This document shows positions 6,596 through 12,690 of a stretch of DNA of 13,910 nucleotides, piece by piece (within the stretch, counting starts at the first letter, position 1; each line of letters begins with the position of its first letter). The DNA comes from JBGSBR01 sp041730495 (GTDB taxonomy: Bacteria; Patescibacteriota; Microgenomatia; UBA1406; GWC2-37-13): the NCBI GenBank assembly GCA_041730495.1, contig JBGSBR010000025.1, forward strand, positions 1 through 13,910, read 5' to 3'. The position numbers and the translations under genes are program-made. Below the pieces are notes generated by a model that was given only the letters and a program-made list of their open reading frames with translations, was not told the DNA's origin and ran no database searches.

Positions 6596-7600
6596 ATGCC
6601 AGAGATTAATTTATTGACCATTTTCCTAACAGGACTATTCACTGGTGGACTGACGTGTATGGCGGTCCAAGGTGGTCTGCTTGCCACGACGATGGCTCAG
6701 CGAGCAGAAGAACAGCTCAAATCTGAGGCGGAAGTGAGCGGTAATGCAGGTCCAATCATAGTTTTTCTGATAGCTAAATTGTTGGCTTACACGGGACTTG
6801 GAGTATTACTTGGATGGTTTGGATCACTATTTGAGCTTTCTTTATCTGTACAGTTTGTGATGCAGTTTGTTGTGGCGATATTTATGATTGGAGTAGCACT
6901 CAATATGCTTGAGGTGCATCCGATTTTCCGTTACTTCGTGATTCAACCACCACGCTTTCTCACGAAACTTGTGCGTAAACAATCTAAAAGTACAGATGTG
7001 ATCGCTCCTGCGATGCTCGGAGCTTTCACAGTCTTCATACCATGTGGTACGACACAAGCGATGATGGCGTTGGCGATAGTTTCAGGAAGTCCTCTATTGG
7101 GCGCAGCTATTTTATTTGCTTTTGTACTGGGTACGGCTCCGATTTTCTTTTTACTTGGATATTTCACCACGACCATGTCCTCTTTGTATCAGCAAAACTT
7201 TTTACGCTTTGCGGCGGTTGCGATTATTGTTTTGGCTGTTTTTAATCTGAATAATGCGTTGGGATTAGTAGGTGTGACGACACCATTGAGTAAGCTGTAT
7301 CCATCGACACTTGTGGCAGATACAAAATCAGCTCAAACTGAGGCGACGATCGAGATCCAGTCACAAGGCTATGCACCGAGCTCAATCACGGTAAAATCTG
7401 GATCACATATTACGCTCAATTTAGTAAATAAAGGAAGTTATACGTGTGCCGCAGCCTTTACCATACCGTCGCTTGGGATCCAAACGATTGTCAATGTCGG
7501 TACGACTCAAACAGTAGAGTTTGATACTCCAAACAATCCAACACAGATACCCTTTATGTGTAGTATGGGGATGTACCGAGGCGTTATAAATGTTATTTAA
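6596..7600 (+). CDS. SafE/DsbD-like membrane protein fused to a C-terminal cupredoxin
   Basis: 334 residues. About six transmembrane helices occupy residues 1-225 (UreH/SafE/DsbD_2-like). The C-terminal ~95 residues form a small beta cupredoxin (start about 241: YAPSSITVKSGSHITLNLVN). Likely copper ligands there are Cys284 (YTCAAAF) and the Cys322-Ser-Met324-Gly-Met326 cluster in FMCSMGMYRG. In the membrane part Cys21 (GGLTCMAVQGG) lies in TM1 and Cys150 (IPCGTTQ) in a later helix, matching the paired positions of redox cysteines in the DsbD/CcdA superfamily. The SafE CxxxCGG motif is altered: the second Cys is Gln25. The topology should place the cupredoxin outside the cytoplasm. Sitting between copA and copZ, it probably accepts, stores or transfers exported copper. 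Automatic pipelines may label it a sulfite exporter, which the context does not support. Confidence 0.85.
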   Translation: MPEINLLTIFLTGLFTGGLTCMAVQGGLLATTMAQRAEEQLKSEAEVSGNAGPIIVFLIAKLLAYTGLGVLLGWFGSLFELSLSVQFVMQFVVAIFMIGVALNMLEVHPIFRYFVIQPPRFLTKLVRKQSKSTDVIAPAMLGAFTVFIPCGTTQAMMALAIVSGSPLLGAAILFAFVLGTAPIFFLLGYFTTTMSSLYQQNFLRFAAVAIIVLAVFNLNNALGLVGVTTPLSKLYPSTLVADTKSAQTEATIEIQSQGYAPSSITVKSGSHITLNLVNKGSYTCAAAFTIPSLGIQTIVNVGTTQTVEFDTPNNPTQIPFMCSMGMYRGVINVI

Positions 7601-7604
7601 TACT

Positions 7605-7814
7605 ATGAGAACTATAAAACTGAAAATAACTGGCATGCATTGCACAAGTTGTGCGATGAACATCGATGGAGTGCTCGAAGATCTGGGAGTGCAAGATGTG
7701 CAAACAAATTATGCAAAAGGCGAATCTACGGTAGTGTTTGATGAAGAAAACATAAAGTTCGAATCCATCCAAGCTGCTATAGAAAAGCTGGGATATACAT
7801 CTGCTATACTCTAG
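7605..7814 (+). CDS. copZ: CopZ-like heavy-metal-associated copper chaperone
   Basis: A 69-residue single HMA domain: beta strand TIKLKITGM, metal loop GMHCTSC (Cys13 and Cys16), and the terminal IQAAIEKLGY helix with the conserved KLGY. The ferredoxin-like fold binds Cu(I) through the two Cys and delivers it to the CopA N-terminal domain, whose loop (GMHCASC) differs at one residue. An in-frame ATG at 7590 would overlap the preceding gene and add five residues (MLFNT) not seen in the family, so the ATG at 7605, 4 nt after the upstream stop, is used. It is the last gene of the copper operon. Its final codons also hold a promoter-like element for the next gene. Confidence 0.9.
   Translation: MRTIKLKITGMHCTSCAMNIDGVLEDLGVQDVQTNYAKGESTVVFDEENIKFESIQAAIEKLGYTSAIL
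7802..7810 (+). promoter_or_regulatory. Extended -10 promoter of the VOC gene, inside the copZ 3' end
   Basis: TGC-TATACT (7802-7810) spans the last codons of copZ. Its hexamer ends 9 nt before the VOC ATG at 7819. The 11-mer CTGCTATACTC at 7801-7811 is identical to that before the MFS gene, and the next bases (TAGT versus CAGT) differ at one position. This suggests that VOC and MGMT are not simply part of the copper operon, although read-through remains possible. Confidence 0.5.
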
Positions 7815-7818
7815 TCAT

Positions 7819-8199
7819 ATGCTTAATCTCAACTCACTCATGATCGGTACCATGCAACCCAAAGTCATGGCTTCCTTTTATGAAAAAATCTTTGATAAAA
7901 AACCTGATATGGTCGATGGGGAATGGTCTGGTTGGCAGGTCGGTGCGTGTTTTTTCACAGTAGGTGAACACTCAGAAGCTGTTGGCCCAAGTAAAGATCC
8001 AGCTCGCATCATGTTTACCCTCGAAACTCCTGAAGTACAGACAGAGTTCACCCGTATGAAAGCACTTGGTGCTACCGTCGTCAAGGAGCCTTATGAAATG
8101 ACTGAAGGTGATGGCTACTATATCGCGACACTTGCAGATCCAGATGGCAACTACTTCCAGCTGATGATGCCATGGAATCTCGAAGATATGAAAAAGTGA
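7819..8199 (+). CDS. VOC (glyoxalase/bleomycin-resistance) superfamily protein, apparently without metal ligands
   Basis: A 126-residue protein made of two beta-alpha-beta-beta-beta units: first unit with MASFYEKIFDKKP, second with FTRMKALGATVVKEPYEM and the terminal LADPDGNYFQLMMPW. The repeated-fold features and the PDGNYFQL ending are diagnostic of VOC proteins. Two positions that often bind metal are changed: the usual His in the first strand is Ser6, and the usual Glu in the last strand is Gln114. A glyoxalase I or dioxygenase role is therefore unlikely, and small-molecule binding is more plausible. It starts 4 nt after copZ but has its own -10 element. The next gene follows after 1 nt. 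Confidence 0.85.
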   Translation: MLNLNSLMIGTMQPKVMASFYEKIFDKKPDMVDGEWSGWQVGACFFTVGEHSEAVGPSKDPARIMFTLETPEVQTEFTRMKALGATVVKEPYEMTEGDGYYIATLADPDGNYFQLMMPWNLEDMKK

Positions 8200-8200
8200 T

Positions 8201-8512
8201 ATGAAAAAAACTGTATTTACAGAAAAAGTCTATGACCTTTGTCGTATGATCCCACGCGGTAAAGTCGCCACATATGGTCAGTTGGCTAAACTTGCTGGTA
8301 GTCCTGGTGCAGCGAGAGCTGTTGGTATGACGATGCGTAATAATCCAGACGCTCCACAAACGCCTTGTCATCGAGTAGTTGCTTCTGATGGCAGTTTAAC
8401 TGGTTATTCTGGCGGGAAAGGTTTATCTACAAAGTATCAAATGTTGATCGAGGAAGGTATTGTTTTCAAAGGAGAAAAAGTAGACCTCAGTCTTTCGCAG
8501 TGGGAGAAGTAA
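8201..8512 (+). CDS. MGMT-family methylated-DNA alkyltransferase, catalytic domain only
   Basis: A 103-residue single-domain protein of the MGMT/Ada C-terminal family. It contains the start of the helix-turn-helix (IPRGKVATYGQLAKLAG, residues 17-33), the arginine finger Arg39 in ARAVG, Asn47-Asn48, the acceptor motif PCHRVV with Cys56, and the GYSGG turn followed by KYQMLIEEG. Full-length MGMT enzymes have an N-terminal domain that is missing here, so the size is that of alkyltransferase-like proteins. Those have Trp in place of the reactive Cys, whereas this one keeps Cys, so suicidal transfer of alkyl groups from O6-alkylguanine remains possible. The start lies 1 nt after the VOC stop codon (TGA). 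The last 26 bp overlap the end of the convergent glycosyltransferase gene. Confidence 0.9.
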   Translation: MKKTVFTEKVYDLCRMIPRGKVATYGQLAKLAGSPGAARAVGMTMRNNPDAPQTPCHRVVASDGSLTGYSGGKGLSTKYQMLIEEGIVFKGEKVDLSLSQWEK

Positions 8513-9206
8513 GATTTTTATACTCATGCGGATGAAAGAAAAGAAGTGGTTGCATATATCTCCATAAACCGCCATATCCTAGTATCACAGAGTAATCCAT
8601 TTTAAAATCTTCAATACTGCCTTTTAATAAACCAAGTTTTACAATTTTATGTGGACTCAATGCAGAGCTAGCTGACCAGACAATATTTTTCTTATGTTCA
8701 AGCCAATAAATATTAATAGCTAACTCAATTTGAAATCCAGTAGGATGCATAGTTTGTAAAATCTTCTTAAGATCTTGAGTTTTAATAATTCGTTCACCAG
8801 AAAGAAGTAAATGTGTTCTTTGTATTTTTGTTGGGAAATTTGCATTAATACGTTTGTAAATTAATCCGTCAAGATAAGTATTCTGTAAAATGATTTCGAT
8901 TCCAAACTGAAGTTCATGAAAGTCTAGTCCTACAAGATCACTATCAAGTAATAAAATATAATCTGATGTGACGTATTTTAATCCCTCATTAATTGCATTA
9001 GTTTTACCTTGATTTGATTTTAGTTCTATATGTATTACGTTTGGATAAAGCTTTTCAATACTTTTTCTATAAGAATTCAAAGATCCATCATCCACACTAA
9101 TAATCTGAGTTATTCCTTTGAGCTTCGATAAAATCTTTAGTGTAGAGTGAACAGTACTTGCAGCTTCGTTAAAAATAGGAAGTATTACTGAAAGCGATCG
9201 AGGCAT
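8487..9206 (-). CDS. Family 2 glycosyltransferase
   Basis: A 239-residue soluble GT-A fold protein. The start SLSVILPIFNEA (residues 4-15) is the typical GT2 opening. Asp39-Asp40 in SVDDGS bind the nucleotide sugar, NQGKTNAIN (66-74) is the conserved Asn/Gly/Lys stretch, and Asp88-Ser-Asp90 (LLLDSDL) is the metal-binding DXD. The C-terminal half is variable and has no transmembrane helices, so the acceptor is not predictable. Dolichol-phosphate or cell-surface sugar transfer are both possible. It ends in TGA and overlaps the convergent MGMT gene by 26 bp. The gene looks clearly more A/T-rich than the copper operon or the MBL gene. Its ATG is 6 nt from a minus-strand extended -10. Confidence 0.88.
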   Translation of the reverse strand: MPRSLSVILPIFNEAASTVHSTLKILSKLKGITQIISVDDGSLNSYRKSIEKLYPNVIHIELKSNQGKTNAINEGLKYVTSDYILLLDSDLVGLDFHELQFGIEIILQNTYLDGLIYKRINANFPTKIQRTHLLLSGERIIKTQDLKKILQTMHPTGFQIELAINIYWLEHKKNIVWSASSALSPHKIVKLGLLKGSIEDFKMDYSVILGYGGLWRYMQPLLFFHPHEYKNLTSPTAKD

Positions 9207-9211
9207 AGATA

Positions 9212-9220
9212 ATTATGTCA
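9212..9220 (-). promoter_or_regulatory. Extended -10 promoter of the glycosyltransferase gene
   Basis: On the minus strand TGA-CATAAT (9220-9212) matches an extended -10. The hexamer ends 6 nt before the ATG at 9206, which again implies a leaderless mRNA. It lies 10 bp from the oppositely directed promoter at 9231-9239. Confidence 0.5.
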
Positions 9221-9230
9221 TATTAGATCT

Positions 9231-9239
9231 TGTTATAAT
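9231..9239 (+). promoter_or_regulatory. Extended -10 promoter of the SRPBCC gene
   Basis: TGT-TATAAT (9231-9239) is a consensus extended -10. The hexamer ends 7 nt before the ATG at 9246, so transcription should start on the A of the ATG. Confidence 0.6.
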
Positions 9240-9245
9240 AGCATT

Positions 9246-9629
9246 ATGAATACTAACATTCTTAAAATAATAATCAATAAACCCGTAAACGAGGTGTTTG
9301 AATACTCGACTAATCCGCAAAATACTCCAGCCTGGGTATATTCGATCCAGCAAGAAGAGACGAATGAATCTCCAGTCCGCCAAGGAACAATATATAAAAA
9401 TAGTAATGCACAAGGTGAATGGTCAGAGTATGTAGTTTCTGAGTTTAAGGAAAATGAACTGTTTACTTTATCTCAGGTTGGTGGCTCGTATCATGTGAGA
9501 TATACCTATACTCCAATCACTGATAACCAGACACAACTTGAATATTTCGAATGGGTAGATACTGGAGAATTAGAAGGGGCTTTTACAATAGCTCCACTTG
9601 AAAAACTAAAAGAAATTATAGAACGTTAG
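9246..9629 (+). CDS. SRPBCC family (polyketide cyclase/START-like) protein
   Basis: A 127-residue small protein starting with a beta strand and the SRPBCC helix pattern NKPVNEVFEYSTNPQNTPAW (about residues 11-30). Alternating strands (GTIYKN, WSEYVVSEF, LFTLSQV, YHVRYTYTPI, TQLEYFEWV) and a C-terminal helix (LEKLKEIIER) follow. This is the single-domain hydrophobic-pocket fold, and the ligand is unknown. It is only distantly similar to the AHSA1-type protein at 649-1131. No regulatory gene adjoins it. It diverges from the glycosyltransferase gene across a 39-bp spacer, and both are more A/T-rich than their surroundings. Confidence 0.8.
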   Translation: MNTNILKIIINKPVNEVFEYSTNPQNTPAWVYSIQQEETNESPVRQGTIYKNSNAQGEWSEYVVSEFKENELFTLSQVGGSYHVRYTYTPITDNQTQLEYFEWVDTGELEGAFTIAPLEKLKEIIER

Positions 9630-9632
9630 ATT

Positions 9633-9661
9633 TTGTTCTTCCTCGTTTCATCCTGTACAAT
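9633..9661 (+). promoter_or_regulatory. Promoter of the beta-CASP metallo-hydrolase gene
   Basis: TTGTTC (9633-9638) and TACAAT (9656-9661) are separated by 17 bp. The -10 ends 7 nt before the ATG at 9668, which predicts a leaderless transcript. Confidence 0.5.
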
Positions 9662-9667
9662 GGTTGC

Positions 9668-11017
9668 ATGAAACTCAAATTCTTAGGTGCTGCTGGTACG
9701 GTAACTGGCTCATCATATGTCCTTACTTCTGAATCTGGTCAATCGATCCTCATCGATCTGGGGATGTTTCAAGGCACACCAGATATCGATCGCATGAACT
9801 ACGATAACTATGATTATGACTGTAGTCAGCTCTATGGAGCAATTCTCACTCATGCACATCTGGATCACTGTGGACGACTTCCAATCTTATTGCCACGAGG
9901 ATTTAAAGGTAAAATCTGGATGACTCCCGCTACTCGTGATCTGACAGAGCTGTCGCTCTTAGATAGTGCCAAAATCGCTGTCCAAGATAATCGCAAAATA
10001 CTTTATGACAAAGAACTTGCCTTTCAAACCATCAATCGTTTCCAAACTGTGGAGTATCATACGCCAATAGAGTTAGGAGTTTTTAAAGTCACCATGTATG
10101 ATGCAGGACATATCCTCGGATCGGCAAGTTTGGTGATCGAAGACATGAGTGCACAAGGCGAGATGCGTAAGATTGTGTTCAGTGGTGATCTAGGTAATAC
10201 TCCTGAGGATATTGTCATGCCCACAGAGCTCATCGAAAGTGCGGATGCTGTCGTGATGGAATCAACTTATGGTGATCGTTTACACCCCGATGAAGATGCT
10301 GCTGCTATGATCCAAGCAGAGATTAATGCGGTCGAAGAAAGTGGCGGTACATTGCTTTTGCCTGCTTTTGCTTTAGAGAGAACACAAGACCTACTGCATA
10401 TCATCATGCATCTCAAGAAAGAAGGCAAGATCAAAGAAGAAACTCCTGTGTACCTCGATAGCCCAATGGCAGAGCGAGCTACGATGATTTATACCGATTT
10501 CCCATATCTCTTCAATGCACATATCCAAGATGATCTCAAGCAAGGGACACCGTTTGGATTTGAAGGACTTGAGGTGGTCGCTAAACGCAACCAAAGTCAA
10601 GGGATCCATCGAGAAGATGGTGCGAAAGTCATCATTGCTGGAAGTGGCATGATGTCAGGTGGTCGTATCGTCGGGCACGCTGCATTTTATCTCACCAATC
10701 CGAAAAATCGATTGCTTATCGTCGGATACCAAGGCGAAGGCACTCTTGGGCGACAGCTGATGGAAGGTGAGAAAGTCGTCACCATCGAAAAAGCACAGAT
10801 ACTGGTGCGAGCTTCAGTCAATACAACTCATGCAATGAGTTCCCATGCAGATCAACAGCAACTGATGGACTGGCTCAAAGCAATCAAAGATGTCAAAAAA
10901 GTCTTCCTCACTCATGGTGAAGATGGACCACGAGCTGAGCTTGCGAAGCGCATCACGGCCGAGCTTGGGATCCAAGACATCACGTTGCCGGTACTGAATC
11001 AGGAAGTAGAGCTTTAA
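9668..11017 (+). CDS. MBL-fold beta-CASP metallo-hydrolase (CPSF73-like RNA-processing exonuclease family)
   Basis: 449 residues, complete. The metallo-beta-lactamase core has motif 2 THAHLDHCGRLP, with zinc ligands His62, His64, Asp66 and His67; motif 3 GHILGSA with His148; and motif 4 SGDLGN with Asp174. The beta-CASP insertion carries ESTYGDR (motif A) and the stretch with SPMAERATMIY. SGMMSGGR and the late SSHADQQQL supply the remaining His of the active site. This set is that of CPSF73/YsiH-type ribonucleases and not of lactamases or glyoxalase II. The likely activity is Zn-dependent RNA cleavage in the cytosol. It is smaller than RNase J (~550 residues) and lacks its C-terminal domain. 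It has its own promoter, and the next gene starts 62 bp downstream with another promoter. Confidence 0.93.
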   Translation: MKLKFLGAAGTVTGSSYVLTSESGQSILIDLGMFQGTPDIDRMNYDNYDYDCSQLYGAILTHAHLDHCGRLPILLPRGFKGKIWMTPATRDLTELSLLDSAKIAVQDNRKILYDKELAFQTINRFQTVEYHTPIELGVFKVTMYDAGHILGSASLVIEDMSAQGEMRKIVFSGDLGNTPEDIVMPTELIESADAVVMESTYGDRLHPDEDAAAMIQAEINAVEESGGTLLLPAFALERTQDLLHIIMHLKKEGKIKEETPVYLDSPMAERATMIYTDFPYLFNAHIQDDLKQGTPFGFEGLEVVAKRNQSQGIHREDGAKVIIAGSGMMSGGRIVGHAAFYLTNPKNRLLIVGYQGEGTLGRQLMEGEKVVTIEKAQILVRASVNTTHAMSSHADQQQLMDWLKAIKDVKKVFLTHGEDGPRAELAKRITAELGIQDITLPVLNQEVEL

Positions 11018-11065
11018 CTTCTTACCTATTTATTACCCTACTTTACTACTAAATCACACCAGCAG

Positions 11066-11074
11066 TGATATAAA
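11066..11074 (+). promoter_or_regulatory. Extended -10 promoter of the metallopeptidase gene
   Basis: TGA-TATAAA (11066-11074) matches an extended -10. The hexamer ends 6 nt before the ATG at 11080. No convincing -35 is visible in the preceding A/T-rich bases. Confidence 0.5.
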
Positions 11075-11079
11075 TAACT

Positions 11080-11892
11080 ATGGCACAATGGAATAAAATC
11101 CTCAGTCGAGGTAATGTCGAAGATCGTCGGGGTTTTTCTCCGATGATTGGTGGAATCAGTATTACTGGAGTACTCGTTTTGATGGCAGTAAACTATTTAC
11201 TGGGTGGAAGTCCACTTGATGCTTTGCAACAAATAAACAATCTTCCTCAAGAAACTTCTTCGACTAAGTTGACCGATGAGTATGATGGAAGTGACGAGTA
11301 TGAAGTTTTCGCTTCAAGTGTACTTGGCTCAACCAATGAGCTATGGACAGCAGAGTTCGCCAGTCAAGGACAACAATATACAGAGCCTAAACTGGTTTTA
11401 TTTCGCACTGGTACTGAGTCAGGATGTGGTGGTGCAAGCTCAGAGTACGGACCACATTACTGTCCCATAGATCAAACAATTTATATTGATGAAACATTTT
11501 TTGATGAGCTAACATCGAGACTTGGGGCAGAAGGAGGAGATGTGGCAGAAGCGTATGTGATAGCGCACGAAGTGGGTCATCATGTACAAAATCAATTGCA
11601 GGATCTTAATCAAAGAGATAGCAATGAAGAATCGATTGCAGTCGAGTTACAAGCTGATTGTTACGCAGGTCTGTGGGCCAACTCTTTGCGCGATGCAGGG
11701 ATCTTCGAGCCAGGGGAGATCGCAGAAGCGATGGATGCAGCAGCAGCAGTAGGCGATGATCGGATCCAAGAACGAGTCACGGGAGAGGTCAATCCTGAGA
11801 CCTGGACACATGGCTCTTCAGAGCAGCGACAAGCGTGGTTTAGCCGAGGATACGAATCCGGAGATTTCGCACAGTGCGATACATCCAATTAA
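11080..11892 (+). CDS. YpfJ-type neutral zinc metallopeptidase
   Basis: A 270-residue protein of the putative neutral zinc metallopeptidase family (YpfJ/KPN_02809). The basic N-terminus (SRGNVEDRRGFSPM) is followed by one transmembrane anchor at about residues 24-41 (GGISITGVLVLMAVNYLL). A catalytic domain on the outer side then carries HEVGHHVQNQL with His163, Glu164 and His167, and the downstream ELQADCYAGLWAN, in which Glu189 is the probable third zinc ligand. Cysteines in SGCGGASS and HYCPIDQ could form a disulfide, in keeping with export. The C-terminal WTHGSSEQRQAWFSRGY is typical of the family. The substrate is unknown. It converges on the DUF5701 gene, with only 4 bp between stop codons. 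Confidence 0.93.
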   Translation: MAQWNKILSRGNVEDRRGFSPMIGGISITGVLVLMAVNYLLGGSPLDALQQINNLPQETSSTKLTDEYDGSDEYEVFASSVLGSTNELWTAEFASQGQQYTEPKLVLFRTGTESGCGGASSEYGPHYCPIDQTIYIDETFFDELTSRLGAEGGDVAEAYVIAHEVGHHVQNQLQDLNQRDSNEESIAVELQADCYAGLWANSLRDAGIFEPGEIAEAMDAAAAVGDDRIQERVTGEVNPETWTHGSSEQRQAWFSRGYESGDFAQCDTSN

Positions 11893-11896
11893 CTAC

Positions 11897-12526
11897 TTAA
11901 CTTATTCTTTGTTTAGCAGATGCAGATCCGAGCCAGGTATGTGGATTACCATTCCAACACCAGCCAAGTTTTGGTCGATGATCACTGATCCAGATAGCGG
12001 GTACATGTTTACCAGTATCACGTGATCCCAGCAGCGAGAAGCAGTTATTCTTCATGAGATAGTCTGGGAAGTGGGTAATGATAGCTATTCCTTCATCAAT
12101 GGTAAGTGGCGTGCGATTTTCTGCTTGTAAGATTTCCAATGCTTTATCTGGCGCAATATTTAGTGTTTCCTTGCCTCGATCAATATCGAGTAGAAGGTAT
12201 ACAGGAGCATCAGGTAATCCCAGATTTGCAATTGGGTTGAAATCTTTTGGTGAGACAGGAGTCATATTGATCACACCATTTTTACCTTCACGATCGATAG
12301 CCTCCATTGCTTTTTCAGCAGATACTAAATCATTTTTGACTACAATCATAAACGGAAGTGTGCCGTAATCTAAATCAATTGCTGGCAGGTCTATATTTTC
12401 TATCAATGATTTGAGTGGTGTAATATGCTTGAGGAAAGCTTCTGTGGACAAGCCAGCAAGTGTTGGGTATTGCTTATCTAACAGATTCTGAGTTTGGCGA
12501 TCAAATTCGAGTTGTAAGTCCAACAT
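11897..12526 (-). CDS. DUF5701 family protein
   Basis: A 209-residue cytosolic protein. The C-terminal block identifies it: LTIDEGIAIITHFPDYL, then KNNCFSLLGSRDTGKHVPAI, then PKLGWCWNGNPHTWLGSASA, a strongly conserved Trp/Cys/His-rich ending of DUF5701. The N-terminal half has LDYGTLPFMIVVKNDLVSAE, and the middle has APVYLLLDIDRGKETLNIAP. The function of the family is unknown, and the family is best known from Actinobacteria. No membrane segment or signal peptide is present. No Shine-Dalgarno sequence is seen before the ATG, and a -10 such as TATTTA about 12 nt upstream is only a weak candidate. Confidence 0.82.
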   Translation of the reverse strand: MLDLQLEFDRQTQNLLDKQYPTLAGLSTEAFLKHITPLKSLIENIDLPAIDLDYGTLPFMIVVKNDLVSAEKAMEAIDREGKNGVINMTPVSPKDFNPIANLGLPDAPVYLLLDIDRGKETLNIAPDKALEILQAENRTPLTIDEGIAIITHFPDYLMKNNCFSLLGSRDTGKHVPAIWISDHRPKLGWCWNGNPHTWLGSASAKQRIS

Positions 12527-12609
12527 GGAGTAAAGAGTAAATAGTAATGCACACGTAATTCTTACTTTTTTTTTGCAAGATTACGATTTTAATTCAGTAA
12601 ATTATTGGT

Positions 12610-12690
12610 ATGTTTAAATTCAAATTCTTACTTTGGCCATCGATCATAATCAGTATTGTACTGACGATCTTACTTAATATTATTTTTTAA
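12610..12690 (+). CDS. Possible 26-residue membrane micropeptide
   Basis: Between two minus-strand genes, an ATG at 12610 opens 26 codons ending in TAA. The product has a basic start (MFKFKF), a Leu-Trp-Pro turn, and one uninterrupted hydrophobic helix (SIIISIVLTILLNIIF), as in single-pass micropeptides. A -10-like TAAATT (12598-12603) ends 7 nt before the ATG, the same spacing seen for other leaderless genes here, and TTGCAA (12573-12578) could be a -35 at a long 19-bp spacing. The last 11 bp overlap the end of the convergent phosphatase gene. It could still be a chance A/T-rich open frame. Confidence 0.4.
   Translation: MFKFKFLLWPSIIISIVLTILLNIIF

Noticed and set aside
6596..7600. Sulfite exporter (TauE) function for the membrane protein
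   Set aside because: The fused cupredoxin and the placement between copA and copZ point to copper handling. The TauE/SafE label would reflect only distant fold similarity.
12078..12368. Plus-strand open frame inside the DUF5701 gene
   Set aside because: It is a shadow frame; the minus strand carries the recognisable family blocks.
12563..12574. T-run in the gap before the micropeptide candidate as an intrinsic terminator
   Set aside because: No convincing G/C-rich stem precedes it on the plus strand, so it was left out as a terminator.
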